A stretch of DNA of 38,503 nt. Origin: Bacteroidaceae bacterium. GTDB taxonomy: Bacteria > Bacteroidota > Bacteroidia > Bacteroidales > Bacteroidaceae. Shown here piece by piece: positions 31,623 through 38,503 of this stretch; position 1 is the first letter of the stretch, and the number at the start of each line of letters is the position of its first letter. The DNA is taken from assembly GCA_017617335.1 (NCBI GenBank), contig JAFZWK010000043.1, positions 1 to 38,503 of the forward strand, in the 5' to 3' direction. The position numbers and the translations under genes were made by a program. Under the pieces are notes generated by a model, which saw only the letters and a program-made list of their open reading frames with translations, was not told the DNA's origin and did not search any database.

Positions 31623-33299
31623 TTATTGCTTTCTGAAGTCTTTTTCGCGAATCTCCACACGCTTGATCTTACCGCTGATGGTCTTGGGGAGCTCGTCGAC
31701 AAATTCCACGATGCGAGGATACTTGTAGGGGGCAGTCACCCGCTTGACGTGGTTCTGAAGTTCGAGAATGAGGTCAGGACCAGCCTTCTCCTTCCATTCC
31801 TGAGCCAGAACGACGGTGGCCTTCACCACCATGCCTCGCGTCTCGTCAGGGACTCCTGTAATGGCACATTCCACCACTGCATCGTGGGTCATCAGGGCGT
31901 TCTCTACCTCGAAGGGTCCGATGCGATAGCCAGAGCTCTTGATGACATCATCGGCACGCCCCTCGAACCAGTAGTAGCCGTCGTGGTCGCGCCATGCCAT
32001 GTCGCCAGTGAAGTAGTAGCCATCGTGGATTGCCTCGTGAGTGAGACGCAGGTCACGATAGTATTCCTTGAAGAGTCCGATGGGCTTCTCTCCGTCAGGG
32101 ATGCGCACCACTATCTCGCCCTTCTCACCGTCCTCGCAGGGTGTGAGGTCAGGACGAAGAAGGCAGATCTGATACTGTGCATTGGGTTTGCCCATGCTGC
32201 CTGGCTTGGGAGTCATCCAGGGCATGGTGCCCAGGGTCATGGTGGTCTCTGTCTGCCCGAATCCCTCCATCAGAGGGATGCCTGTAAGCTCATGGAAACG
32301 CTGGAAAACGGCTGCATTGAGCGCCTCGCCAGCGGTGGTGCAGTACCTGAGGGAGGACAGGTCGTATTTCGAGAAATCCTCGCGTATGAGGAAGCGATAG
32401 ACTGTGGGAGGGGCGCAGAGCGACGTGATGCGATACTTCTGGATCTGCTCGAGAATCTTCTGGGCTGTGAACTTCTCGTGGTCATGGACGTAGACACATG
32501 CTCCAGCAAACCATTGGCCGTAGAACTTGCCCCACACAGCCTTGCCCCAACCTGTGTCGGCCACTGTCAGATGGATGCTGTCCTGGCTGAGGTTATGCCA
32601 GAAGACACCTGTGGAGAGATGGCCCAGCGCATAGAGGAAGTCGTGGGCCACCATCTTGGGTTCACCCGTTGTCCCAGACGTGAAGTACATGATCATGGTG
32701 TCCTCGTTGGTGTTCACGAATCTGGGTTTGGTGAATTCTGGGGCATTGTCAATTTCAGCGTGCCAGTTGTGGAATCCCTCAGGAACCAGTGGGCCGATGG
32801 AAACCAACGTGTCGACCGTGGGGCTGTCAGGGATGGACTTCTTCACCTCTCCCAATACATATTCCTCGCCCACGCAGACGATGGCCTTGACGGAAGCCGC
32901 ATTGTTGCGGTAGACGATGTCGTGCTTGGTCAGCATGTGAGTGGCTGGAATGGCAATGGCGCCAATCTTGTGGAGGGCGAGTAGGCAGATCCACCACTCG
33001 AGGCGACGCTTCAGGATGAGCATCACCATGTCGCCGCGCTCGATGCCCAACGAGAGCAGATAGGAGGCAGCCTGGTCGCTTCTGTTCTTCAGATCGAGGA
33101 AAGAGAGACGCCGTTCTTCGCCCTTGTCATTGGTCCAAAGCAGGGCGAGCTTGTTGGGCTTGATGCGGGCCCATTCGTCCAACACGTCGTAGGCGAAGTT
33201 GAAATTGCTTGGAATGGTGAACTCCAGGTTCTGGGCGTAATCCTCCTCAGAGATGAATTCAGTCTGTTTAAGGAATCGCCTTAGAATAGAATTACTCAT
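31623..33299 (-). CDS. AMP-binding acyl-CoA synthetase
   Basis: A 558-residue adenylate-forming enzyme. The P-loop-like motif YFTSGTTGEPKMVAHD is near residue 205-220, the A5 motif GFGQTETTM lies further on, and the A8 motif YYWFEGRADDVIKSSGYRIG precedes the C-terminal lysine region (ELPKTISGKIKRVEIR), so all catalytic parts are present. It resembles acetyl- or medium-chain acyl-CoA synthetases; the acid used is unknown. It follows the XRE-cupin gene by four bases, a pairing I have often seen in gut Bacteroidales. No membrane segment is visible. Confidence 0.88.
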   Translation of the reverse strand: MSNSILRRFLKQTEFISEEDYAQNLEFTIPSNFNFAYDVLDEWARIKPNKLALLWTNDKGEERRLSFLDLKNRSDQAASYLLSLGIERGDMVMLILKRRLEWWICLLALHKIGAIAIPATHMLTKHDIVYRNNAASVKAIVCVGEEYVLGEVKKSIPDSPTVDTLVSIGPLVPEGFHNWHAEIDNAPEFTKPRFVNTNEDTMIMYFTSGTTGEPKMVAHDFLYALGHLSTGVFWHNLSQDSIHLTVADTGWGKAVWGKFYGQWFAGACVYVHDHEKFTAQKILEQIQKYRITSLCAPPTVYRFLIREDFSKYDLSSLRYCTTAGEALNAAVFQRFHELTGIPLMEGFGQTETTMTLGTMPWMTPKPGSMGKPNAQYQICLLRPDLTPCEDGEKGEIVVRIPDGEKPIGLFKEYYRDLRLTHEAIHDGYYFTGDMAWRDHDGYYWFEGRADDVIKSSGYRIGPFEVENALMTHDAVVECAITGVPDETRGMVVKATVVLAQEWKEKAGPDLILELQNHVKRVTAPYKYPRIVEFVDELPKTISGKIKRVEIREKDFRKQ

Positions 33300-33303
33300 G
33301 AGC

Positions 33304-33858
33304 TTAGATGATAACAGTAATGAATTCCGCCTTCTCGTTGTTCAATGCCCTCATGCAATGCGGATTGTTGGCGTCGAAATAGATGCTGTCTCCTGTGTTC
33401 AGCACGATGATCTTGTCGCCAAGCGTGATTTCCAGCACACCACTTAGCACGTAATCCCATTCCTGGCCATCGTGGCTGTTCTTGCTGCGGTTCTTTCCTT
33501 CTGGGAGAGGGTCGATGGTGGTGAAGAAGGGCTCCACTTTGCGGTCCTTGAATCCGCTGGCCAGTCCCTCGTACTTGTAGTCGTTGCGAGTCTCCACCTG
33601 AGTGCTCTGCCCCTTGCGCGTCACGAAATAGCCCACCATACGCGGCTCCTCGCCAAAGAGCAATACATCCAGCGAGATGCCGAATTTCTTAGCCACTCTG
33701 CTCAAACGATAGACGCCAGGGTCTGCCTCGCCACTTTCCATCCTGAGGTAGTGCTCTACGCTGGTCTCGCAGACCTGAGCCATCTGCTCGATGGGAATCT
33801 CCAATACCTCGCGCAAGCCCTTGAGCCGCTGAGCCAGATGTTTAATGTCTTCTGCCAT
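33304..33858 (-). CDS. XRE-type regulator with C-terminal cupin domain
   Basis: A 184-residue regulator. An N-terminal helix-turn-helix (about 8-65: LKGLREVLEIPIEQMAQVCE, HYLRMESGEADPGVYRLSRV) is followed by a cupin barrel (about 110-184: HDGQEWDYVLSGVLEITLGD, GDSIYFDANNPHCMRALNNE). Such proteins sense a small molecule in the cupin pocket and control adjacent genes. The neighbour acyl-CoA synthetase is the obvious target, with argD 15 bases upstream on the same strand. The ligand is unknown. Confidence 0.88.
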   Translation of the reverse strand: MAEDIKHLAQRLKGLREVLEIPIEQMAQVCETSVEHYLRMESGEADPGVYRLSRVAKKFGISLDVLLFGEEPRMVGYFVTRKGQSTQVETRNDYKYEGLASGFKDRKVEPFFTTIDPLPEGKNRSKNSHDGQEWDYVLSGVLEITLGDKIIVLNTGDSIYFDANNPHCMRALNNEKAEFITVII

Positions 33859-33873
33859 AAGCCATTCTTCAGA

Positions 33874-35007
33874 TTATGATTCTATGCATCTCTTGAACTT
33901 CTCTATGAAATTAGCTGCCTGGTCCATGCTCAGGCAGAGAGGGGGAAGCAGCCGCAGTACATTCGTGCCGCTGCAACCTGTGAAGCAGTGCTCCTCAAAG
34001 AGCAGTCTCTCACGTATCGACTTGTAGGGCTGATCCAGTTCAATGCCAATCATCAGGCCTTCGCCACGAACATCCACGATGTGGGGCGATTTCATCTCGC
34101 GAAGCGTATGGATAAGGTATCTGCCAACGAAAGCGGCGTTCTCGACCAGATGCTCCTGTTCCATGACGTCGAGGACTGCCAAGGCAGCCGTACAAGCCAG
34201 ATGATTGCCTCCGAAAGTGGTGCCCAGACGGCCATAGACAGCCTCGAACTTGGGATGGATGAGCACAGCACCCATGGGGAAGCCGTTTCCGATGCCCTTG
34301 GCCACAGTAATCAGATCGGGCTGGATGCCATAAAGCTGGTGCGCAAAGAACCGCCCAGAACGGCCATAGCCACATTGTATCTCGTCGCAAATGAGGACTG
34401 TACCTGTCTCGTCGCAAAGTCTGCGCAGGCCCTGCATGAATTCAGTCGTGACCAGACGGATGCCTCCAACACCCTGGATGCACTCTATGATGCAGCATGC
34501 CACGTCGCCTTTGCGCAGCTCAGCCTCCCACGCTGGCAGGTCGTTGAGCGGAAGATAGGTGGCATGGCCGTTGTCGTTGATGGGTGCGATGATCTTAGGG
34601 TTGTTGGTGACCTCGACAGCTAGGCTAGTCCTGCCGTGAAAGGCTTTCTCCAGAGAGAGGACACGCTTGCGGCCTGTGTGGAAACTGGCCAGCTTCATGG
34701 CGTTCTCGTTTGCCTCGGCACCTGAGTTTATCAGGAACAGGCTGTAGTCTTCGTAACCGCTTGCCTTGCCCAACCTGTGAGCCAGCTCTGCCTGAAGCTT
34801 GTTGATAACGCTGTTGCTGTAGAATCCCAGTTTCTGCAACTGGTCAGTCATCCTCTCGATATAATGTGGATGGCAATGGCCGATGCTGATGACTGCATGG
34901 CCTCCATAGAGGTCGAGATATTGGGTTCCCTCCTCATCCCATACGTAGCAACCTTTTCCCTTGACGATGCTGATGGGGAAGAGGGGATAAACGTTGAAAA
35001 GTTCCAT
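33874..35007 (-). CDS. argD: Acetylornithine (or succinylornithine) aminotransferase
   Basis: A 377-residue class III PLP aminotransferase. The start is set at 35007 (MELFNVYPLFPISIVKGKGC), because relatives begin there; an in-frame ATG at 35046 would add 13 residues. The PLP lysine is in DLITVAKGIGNGFPMGAV, near residue 235; the aspartate pair site LICDEIQCGYGRSG precedes it, and NSGAEANENAMKLA binds the cofactor phosphate. It converts N-acylglutamate semialdehyde to N-acylornithine. It lies between argC and the XRE-cupin gene. Confidence 0.93.
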   Translation of the reverse strand: MELFNVYPLFPISIVKGKGCYVWDEEGTQYLDLYGGHAVISIGHCHPHYIERMTDQLQKLGFYSNSVINKLQAELAHRLGKASGYEDYSLFLINSGAEANENAMKLASFHTGRKRVLSLEKAFHGRTSLAVEVTNNPKIIAPINDNGHATYLPLNDLPAWEAELRKGDVACCIIECIQGVGGIRLVTTEFMQGLRRLCDETGTVLICDEIQCGYGRSGRFFAHQLYGIQPDLITVAKGIGNGFPMGAVLIHPKFEAVYGRLGTTFGGNHLACTAALAVLDVMEQEHLVENAAFVGRYLIHTLREMKSPHIVDVRGEGLMIGIELDQPYKSIRERLLFEEHCFTGCSGTNVLRLLPPLCLSMDQAANFIEKFKRCIES

Positions 35008-35056
35008 AAAAATATTCTTGCGTGTAAAAAATTTTCCAACTGACAAGAGTGCTTCC

Positions 35057-36073
35057 CTAAAAGGCTGACGCCTTGAGGACGAGTCCTGTCTGTTCAGGGA
35101 GATTGAACATCAGATTCATATTTTGAACGGCTTGCCCAACGGCTCCCTTGAGAAGATTGTCGATGGTTGACGTGACGACAATCTTGCGCCCAAAGACCTC
35201 TGTATGGAGGAGTGCCTTGTTGGTGTTCACCACCTGCTTCATGTTGATTTCTTTCTCGCAATAATGAGTGAAGACTGCATCCTGATAGAATTCACGATAG
35301 AGGGAGGCAACCTTGTCGGCAGCCATCTCTTGATCGAGGGTGATCACCTCGGTGCAGAAGATTCCGCGAGTGAAATCCCCACGGTAGGGAATGAAGTCGA
35401 GCGTGATGCCTTGGGAGGAGAATCCCTCGTTGAGCGTGTCTATGACGCGAGGAGCCGACGCGGGGCGCAACTCGTTGAGTGTCTGGCAAATCTCATGCAG
35501 GTGTTGATGGGTGAAGAGCTTGTACACGCTGAAATTGTTGTCTCGCCAGCTGAAATGTGTTGTTGCAGACGGTTTCTGCCCTGCACCCGTGCTGCCAGTG
35601 ATGGCGTTTATGCTGACGTCGTGTGTCAGCAGTCCAGCCTTGGCGAGAGGCAGCAATCCCAACTGGACACAAGTGGCAAAGCAGCCAGGGTTGGCGACAT
35701 GCTGAGAACTTCGGATTTTCAACCTGTTAACTTCTGGAAGTCCATACGTGAAGTCGTGGTTTCCAACGAGTCGAAAATCCTGAGCCAAATCGATGATCTT
35801 CACATGGGAAGGAATCTCATGCTCGCGGATGAAAACCTCGCTCTTGCCATGACCAAAGCAGAAGAACACGACGTCAACCTGATCCCAGGGCAGTTGGCTG
35901 GTAAAACGCTGATCTGTCTCACCCACCAGACTTTCATGGACATCGCTCACTGGGTTCCCTGCATTGCTCTCGCTGTTAGCAAAGACAATCTCCACGGAGG
36001 GATGATTGAGCAGTACCCTGATCAATTCGCCACCAGTGTAGCCGGCAGCGCCTAAAATGCCAACTTTTACCAT
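35057..36073 (-). CDS. argC: N-acetyl-gamma-glutamyl-phosphate reductase
   Basis: A 338-residue NADPH-dependent reductase of arginine synthesis. The N-terminal Rossmann motif is GILGAAGYTGGELIRVL; the catalytic cysteine is Cys131 in ANPGCFATCVQLGLLPL; GSTGAGQKPS and HQHLHEICQTLN follow as in the short (type 1) family. It reduces N-acylglutamyl phosphate to the semialdehyde. It lies 9 bases after argG on the same strand. argB is not in the window. Confidence 0.95.
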   Translation of the reverse strand: MVKVGILGAAGYTGGELIRVLLNHPSVEIVFANSESNAGNPVSDVHESLVGETDQRFTSQLPWDQVDVVFFCFGHGKSEVFIREHEIPSHVKIIDLAQDFRLVGNHDFTYGLPEVNRLKIRSSQHVANPGCFATCVQLGLLPLAKAGLLTHDVSINAITGSTGAGQKPSATTHFSWRDNNFSVYKLFTHQHLHEICQTLNELRPASAPRVIDTLNEGFSSQGITLDFIPYRGDFTRGIFCTEVITLDQEMAADKVASLYREFYQDAVFTHYCEKEINMKQVVNTNKALLHTEVFGRKIVVTSTIDNLLKGAVGQAVQNMNLMFNLPEQTGLVLKASAF

Positions 36074-36082
36074 CTTCCTGTT

Positions 36083-37282
36083 TTATCTTTCCTCGTCAGG
36101 GTGAGCCAAATAATAAGCACGCAGCGGCGTAGAGGTAACCTTGATGAATCCCTTTGCCTCATCACTGGTCCACCCCTTGGCGCCCTCGCCATATTCACCC
36201 AGTTTGTTCTTCACTAAATCGTCTGCAGTGTCGCAGCCAACAGTCTGGAAGCAATAGGGGCGCAATTCCAATGTCACCTCACCATTTACATGGCGTTGGC
36301 TACTCTCGAGCATAGCCTCGATGTCTGGCATGACAGGCTCGAGGTACTGACTCTCGTGGAGGAACATTCCATACCAGTTGGATACCTGGTCCTTCCAGTA
36401 CTGTTGCCACTTCGAGAGTGTGTACTTTTCAAGGAATCGGTGAGCCCCAATGATCAGCATGGGAGCTGCAGCCTCGAAGCCAACACGTCCCTTAATGCCG
36501 ATGATGGTGTCTCCCACGTGGCAGTCGCGTCCGATGGCATACGCTGCTCCGATCTCCTCAACAGCTTGGATGGCCTCGATCTTGTTCTCGTATCTCGTGC
36601 CGTTGACGCTCACCAACTCACCCTTCTCGAATCCCAGTTTCAGGTTCTCCTGCTCGTGTCTGGTCAGGTGTTTCAGGTAAGCGCTTTCAGGAAGGCCTTG
36701 CTTGCTGTCGAGAATCTCTCCGCCACAGATGCTAGTTCCCCAAATGCCCACGTTATAACTGTACTTCAGTTTTGTGAAGTCGGCATGGAACCCATGTTCG
36801 TTGAGGTAATCCACCTCTTCCTGACGTGTCAGGTTCTTGTCTCTGGTCAGGGTAATAATCTCTATTCCAGGAGTCATGACGAGGAAGGTCATGTCGAAGC
36901 GAATCTGGTCGTTCCCAGCGCCTGTGCTGCCATGAGCAATGGCACTTGCCCCAATCTCCTTTGCATAGCGGGCGATGGCCAAGGCCTGGAAAATACGCTC
37001 AGAGGATACAGAGACAGGATAGCAATTATTGCGAAGCACATTGCCATAGATCATGTATCGAAGGCTTTTCTGGTAATACTCCTGAGTTACATCAAGAGTG
37101 ACGTATTTCGTTGCGCCTAACTTGTAGGCATTCTCTTCGTTTGTCTTCAACTGCTCGGCACTGAAACCGCCAGTGTTGGCACATGCTGCATGTACCTCAT
37201 AGCCTTCGTTGGCCAAATACATCACAGTATAGCTGGTGTCCAAACCTCCGCTATAAGCGACGACTACCTTTTTCTTTTCCAT
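36083..37282 (-). CDS. argG: Argininosuccinate synthase
   Basis: A 399-residue enzyme joining citrulline and aspartate with ATP. The PP-loop AYSGGLDTS is at residues 9-17. Family marks follow: AHGSTGAGNDQIRFD near 115-129, and GIWGTSICGGEILDS. The length fits. The 20-base gap to the GNAT gene and 9-base gap to argC support one operon. Confidence 0.95.
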   Translation of the reverse strand: MEKKKVVVAYSGGLDTSYTVMYLANEGYEVHAACANTGGFSAEQLKTNEENAYKLGATKYVTLDVTQEYYQKSLRYMIYGNVLRNNCYPVSVSSERIFQALAIARYAKEIGASAIAHGSTGAGNDQIRFDMTFLVMTPGIEIITLTRDKNLTRQEEVDYLNEHGFHADFTKLKYSYNVGIWGTSICGGEILDSKQGLPESAYLKHLTRHEQENLKLGFEKGELVSVNGTRYENKIEAIQAVEEIGAAYAIGRDCHVGDTIIGIKGRVGFEAAAPMLIIGAHRFLEKYTLSKWQQYWKDQVSNWYGMFLHESQYLEPVMPDIEAMLESSQRHVNGEVTLELRPYCFQTVGCDTADDLVKNKLGEYGEGAKGWTSDEAKGFIKVTSTPLRAYYLAHPDEER

Positions 37283-37302
37283 ATCTATTATTATATAATG
37301 TA

Positions 37303-37926
37303 TTATCCGTTTGTTTCCTTCTTCTCTCCCTTTTCTATCCTCCTTATTCTCTCAAGCACCTCGTTGGGTATCTTGACAGGCAGATATTCCTCAGGGTCAT
37401 AGAGCATACCTGTGCAAATGCAATACTTGCGTCCAGTGCGGTGCAGTACATCCACATTGACACACCCTTCGCATCCTCGCCAGAATGCCTCATCGTCTGT
37501 CAGGTCAGCAAAGGTGACAGGCTTGTATCCCAATTGAGTGTTCATGGCCATTACGGCTGCGCCACTTGTCAGGGAGAAAATCTTTGCATGAGGCCAACGT
37601 GTACGCGCCAAAGAGAACGTCATATCCTTGATGCGCTTGGCTAATCCCAATCCTCGATAGACGGGATGGACGATCAGACCTGACGTGGTGACATATTCCT
37701 TGTTTCCCCACGTCTCGATATAGCTGAACCCAGCGAACGTGTCTCCATCGAGGGCAATCACGGCTTTTGCCTCGCGTATCTTGGCAGTCAAGTAGTCATG
37801 GGTTCGCTTGGCGATACCAGTTCCACGAACCTTGGCAGCCTCCTCTATTGTCTTCAGGATGGTGTCAACGTATTTCTCGTGACATTCATCAGCCACCATT
37901 ACTTTTATATCTGTTTTACTATCCAT
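37303..37926 (-). CDS. GNAT-family acetyltransferase in the arginine operon
   Basis: A 207-residue N-acetyltransferase. The acetyl-CoA-binding motif is VHPVYRGLGLAKRIKD, near residue 92-107, after a beta-strand ending TTSGLIV. A less usual C-terminal part has GCEGCVNVD and KYCICTGML, giving four cysteines that could bind metal or form disulfides. Located between argR and argG, it could supply acetylglutamate synthase activity, a step for which no classical ArgA or ArgJ is seen here. That role is inferred from position only. No signal peptide. Confidence 0.75.
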   Translation of the reverse strand: MDSKTDIKVMVADECHEKYVDTILKTIEEAAKVRGTGIAKRTHDYLTAKIREAKAVIALDGDTFAGFSYIETWGNKEYVTTSGLIVHPVYRGLGLAKRIKDMTFSLARTRWPHAKIFSLTSGAAVMAMNTQLGYKPVTFADLTDDEAFWRGCEGCVNVDVLHRTGRKYCICTGMLYDPEEYLPVKIPNEVLERIRRIEKGEKKETNG

Positions 37927-37945
37927 TCCTTATAAATAAAATGTA

Positions 37946-38416
37946 TTAATTCAATTGAGGGATTAACCTTTGCATTTGATATATCACTTCGTCGCGATCT
38001 GCATCCTCTGTCAAGACAATCAGGACAGTATCGTCTCCTGCGATGGAACCTAATATCATCGGATTTTCGGTAGAGTCTATATCATAGGCCACCATTCCTG
38101 CATGCCCAGGTGGAGTGTGGATAACTAACAGATTGTGAGAGGCTCGAATGCCCCACTTTGAATTGTTGATTTCCTTTTGAGTGGGAACTGGCGCAAATTG
38201 ACCTTCACGTGGCAAAGCATATACAGAATGTCCATTGCGCCCGCGTACCTTACTTATACGTAATAGCTTCAGGTCGCGGCTGAGAGTGGCTTGACCGCAT
38301 GGGAATCCGGCTTTGTCCAGTTCAATCAGCAATTCATCTTGGCTCTCGATATGTTGTGAGCTTACAATCATACGGATTACCTGAAGTCTAGTTTTCTTGT
38401 TTTGCTTATCCTGCAT
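37946..38416 (-). CDS. argR: Arginine repressor ArgR
   Basis: A 156-residue regulator. The N-terminal winged helix-turn-helix is residues 1-70 (SSQHIESQDELLIELDKAGF, then ATLSRDLKLLRISKVRGRNG, where the S/T-x-S-R-D-L motif contacts DNA). The C-terminal domain has VLIVLTEDADRDEVIYQMQR, preceded by ILGSIAGDDTVL, the arginine-binding G-x-x-A-G-D-D-T motif. It forms hexamers and binds arginine as co-repressor. It is the first gene of the arginine run, so it probably represses itself and the genes that follow. Confidence 0.94.
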   Translation of the reverse strand: MQDKQNKKTRLQVIRMIVSSQHIESQDELLIELDKAGFPCGQATLSRDLKLLRISKVRGRNGHSVYALPREGQFAPVPTQKEINNSKWGIRASHNLLVIHTPPGHAGMVAYDIDSTENPMILGSIAGDDTVLIVLTEDADRDEVIYQMQRLIPQLN

Positions 38417-38435
38417 AAATTTTCATTTTCTGGTG

Positions 38436-38443
38436 CAAAGATA
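38436..38443 (-). promoter_or_regulatory. -7 element of the argR operon
   Basis: TATCTTTG on the - strand, 20 bases before the argR start. No TTG at the -33 position is seen. Upstream (38,454-38,495) are two TGCATATT repeats and GTGAATAAAATATGAAT, resembling the T-G-A-A-T half-sites of ARG boxes, so ArgR may bind here. Confidence 0.55.
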
Positions 38444-38503
38444 CAACATTTTGTGCATATTAGCTGCATATTTGTGAATAAAATATGAATAAAAACAAAA
38501 AAA

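Noticed and set aside
31626-32984. 452-codon + strand frame opposite the acyl-CoA synthetase
   Set aside because: It mirrors the synthetase gene, which has all catalytic motifs; the + strand frame shows none.

Overview
The window is a piece of a Bacteroidales chromosome, most like Prevotellaceae. The support is direct: several intergenic regions carry the Bacteroidetes promoter pattern (TTG, 19-23 nt, TAnnTTTG). The gene content also fits the phylum: NigD-like and Mfa2-like lipoproteins, the PASTA-RluD-Ddl gene order, and an N-acyl-ornithine carbamoyltransferase in place of ordinary ArgF. No tRNA, rRNA, CRISPR array or transposase was seen. All assignments come from reading the sequence; no database search was run.

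Region 1 (1-12,000, + strand) is the 3' part of a capsule or exopolysaccharide cluster. In order it holds a polysaccharide pyruvyl transferase cut by the window edge, a glycosyltransferase, an alpha/beta hydrolase, a second glycosyltransferase, a hexapeptide acyltransferase, a WecG/TagA-type glycosyltransferase, an NTP_transf_5 protein, a WecA/MraY-type initiating transferase, a DegT-type aminotransferase fused to a membrane domain, and a CapD/PglF-type UDP-sugar 4,6-dehydratase. The last two carry similar N-terminal membrane domains and probably catalyse consecutive steps to a UDP-amino-dideoxysugar. A strong hairpin near 11,940-11,985 separates this run from convergent export and control genes.

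Region 2 (12,000-16,200, - strand) holds a Wza-like export lipoprotein, a Wzz/BY-kinase co-polymerase with a Gly-Tyr repeat tail, and a CpsB-type PHP phosphatase, read from a recognisable promoter.

Region 3 (16,300-24,300) is housekeeping. On the - strand, in order of transcription, are a PASTA protein, an RluD-type pseudouridine synthase, ddl, a PlsC-like acyltransferase, a NigD-like lipoprotein, mnmA and an RlpA-like protein. rpmH (52 codons) and efp then diverge from each other.

Region 4 (24,600-30,000) has two secreted + strand proteins, an Mfa2-like lipoprotein and a Lys/Ala-rich helical protein. These are followed by a - strand thiamine uptake unit: promoter, TPP riboswitch, TonB-dependent receptor, PnuT-like permease.

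Region 5 (30,490-38,460, - strand) is an arginine cluster: argR, a GNAT protein, argG, argC, argD, an XRE-cupin regulator, an acyl-CoA synthetase and an N-acylornithine carbamoyltransferase.

The most unusual signal is a four-copy family of intergenic elements of 160-177 nt (23,019-23,192; 26,532-26,700; 30,091-30,250; 30,294-30,470). Each has the same layout: GGTTTT boxes, a 12-16 bp closing stem, an inner hairpin just after it, a GATGG-containing joining segment, a middle stem, another hairpin just before the closing strand, then GGTTTT boxes again. The stem sequences differ completely between copies while pairing is kept. This is the signature of a conserved structured RNA or structured single-stranded DNA, and I do not recognise it as a named family.
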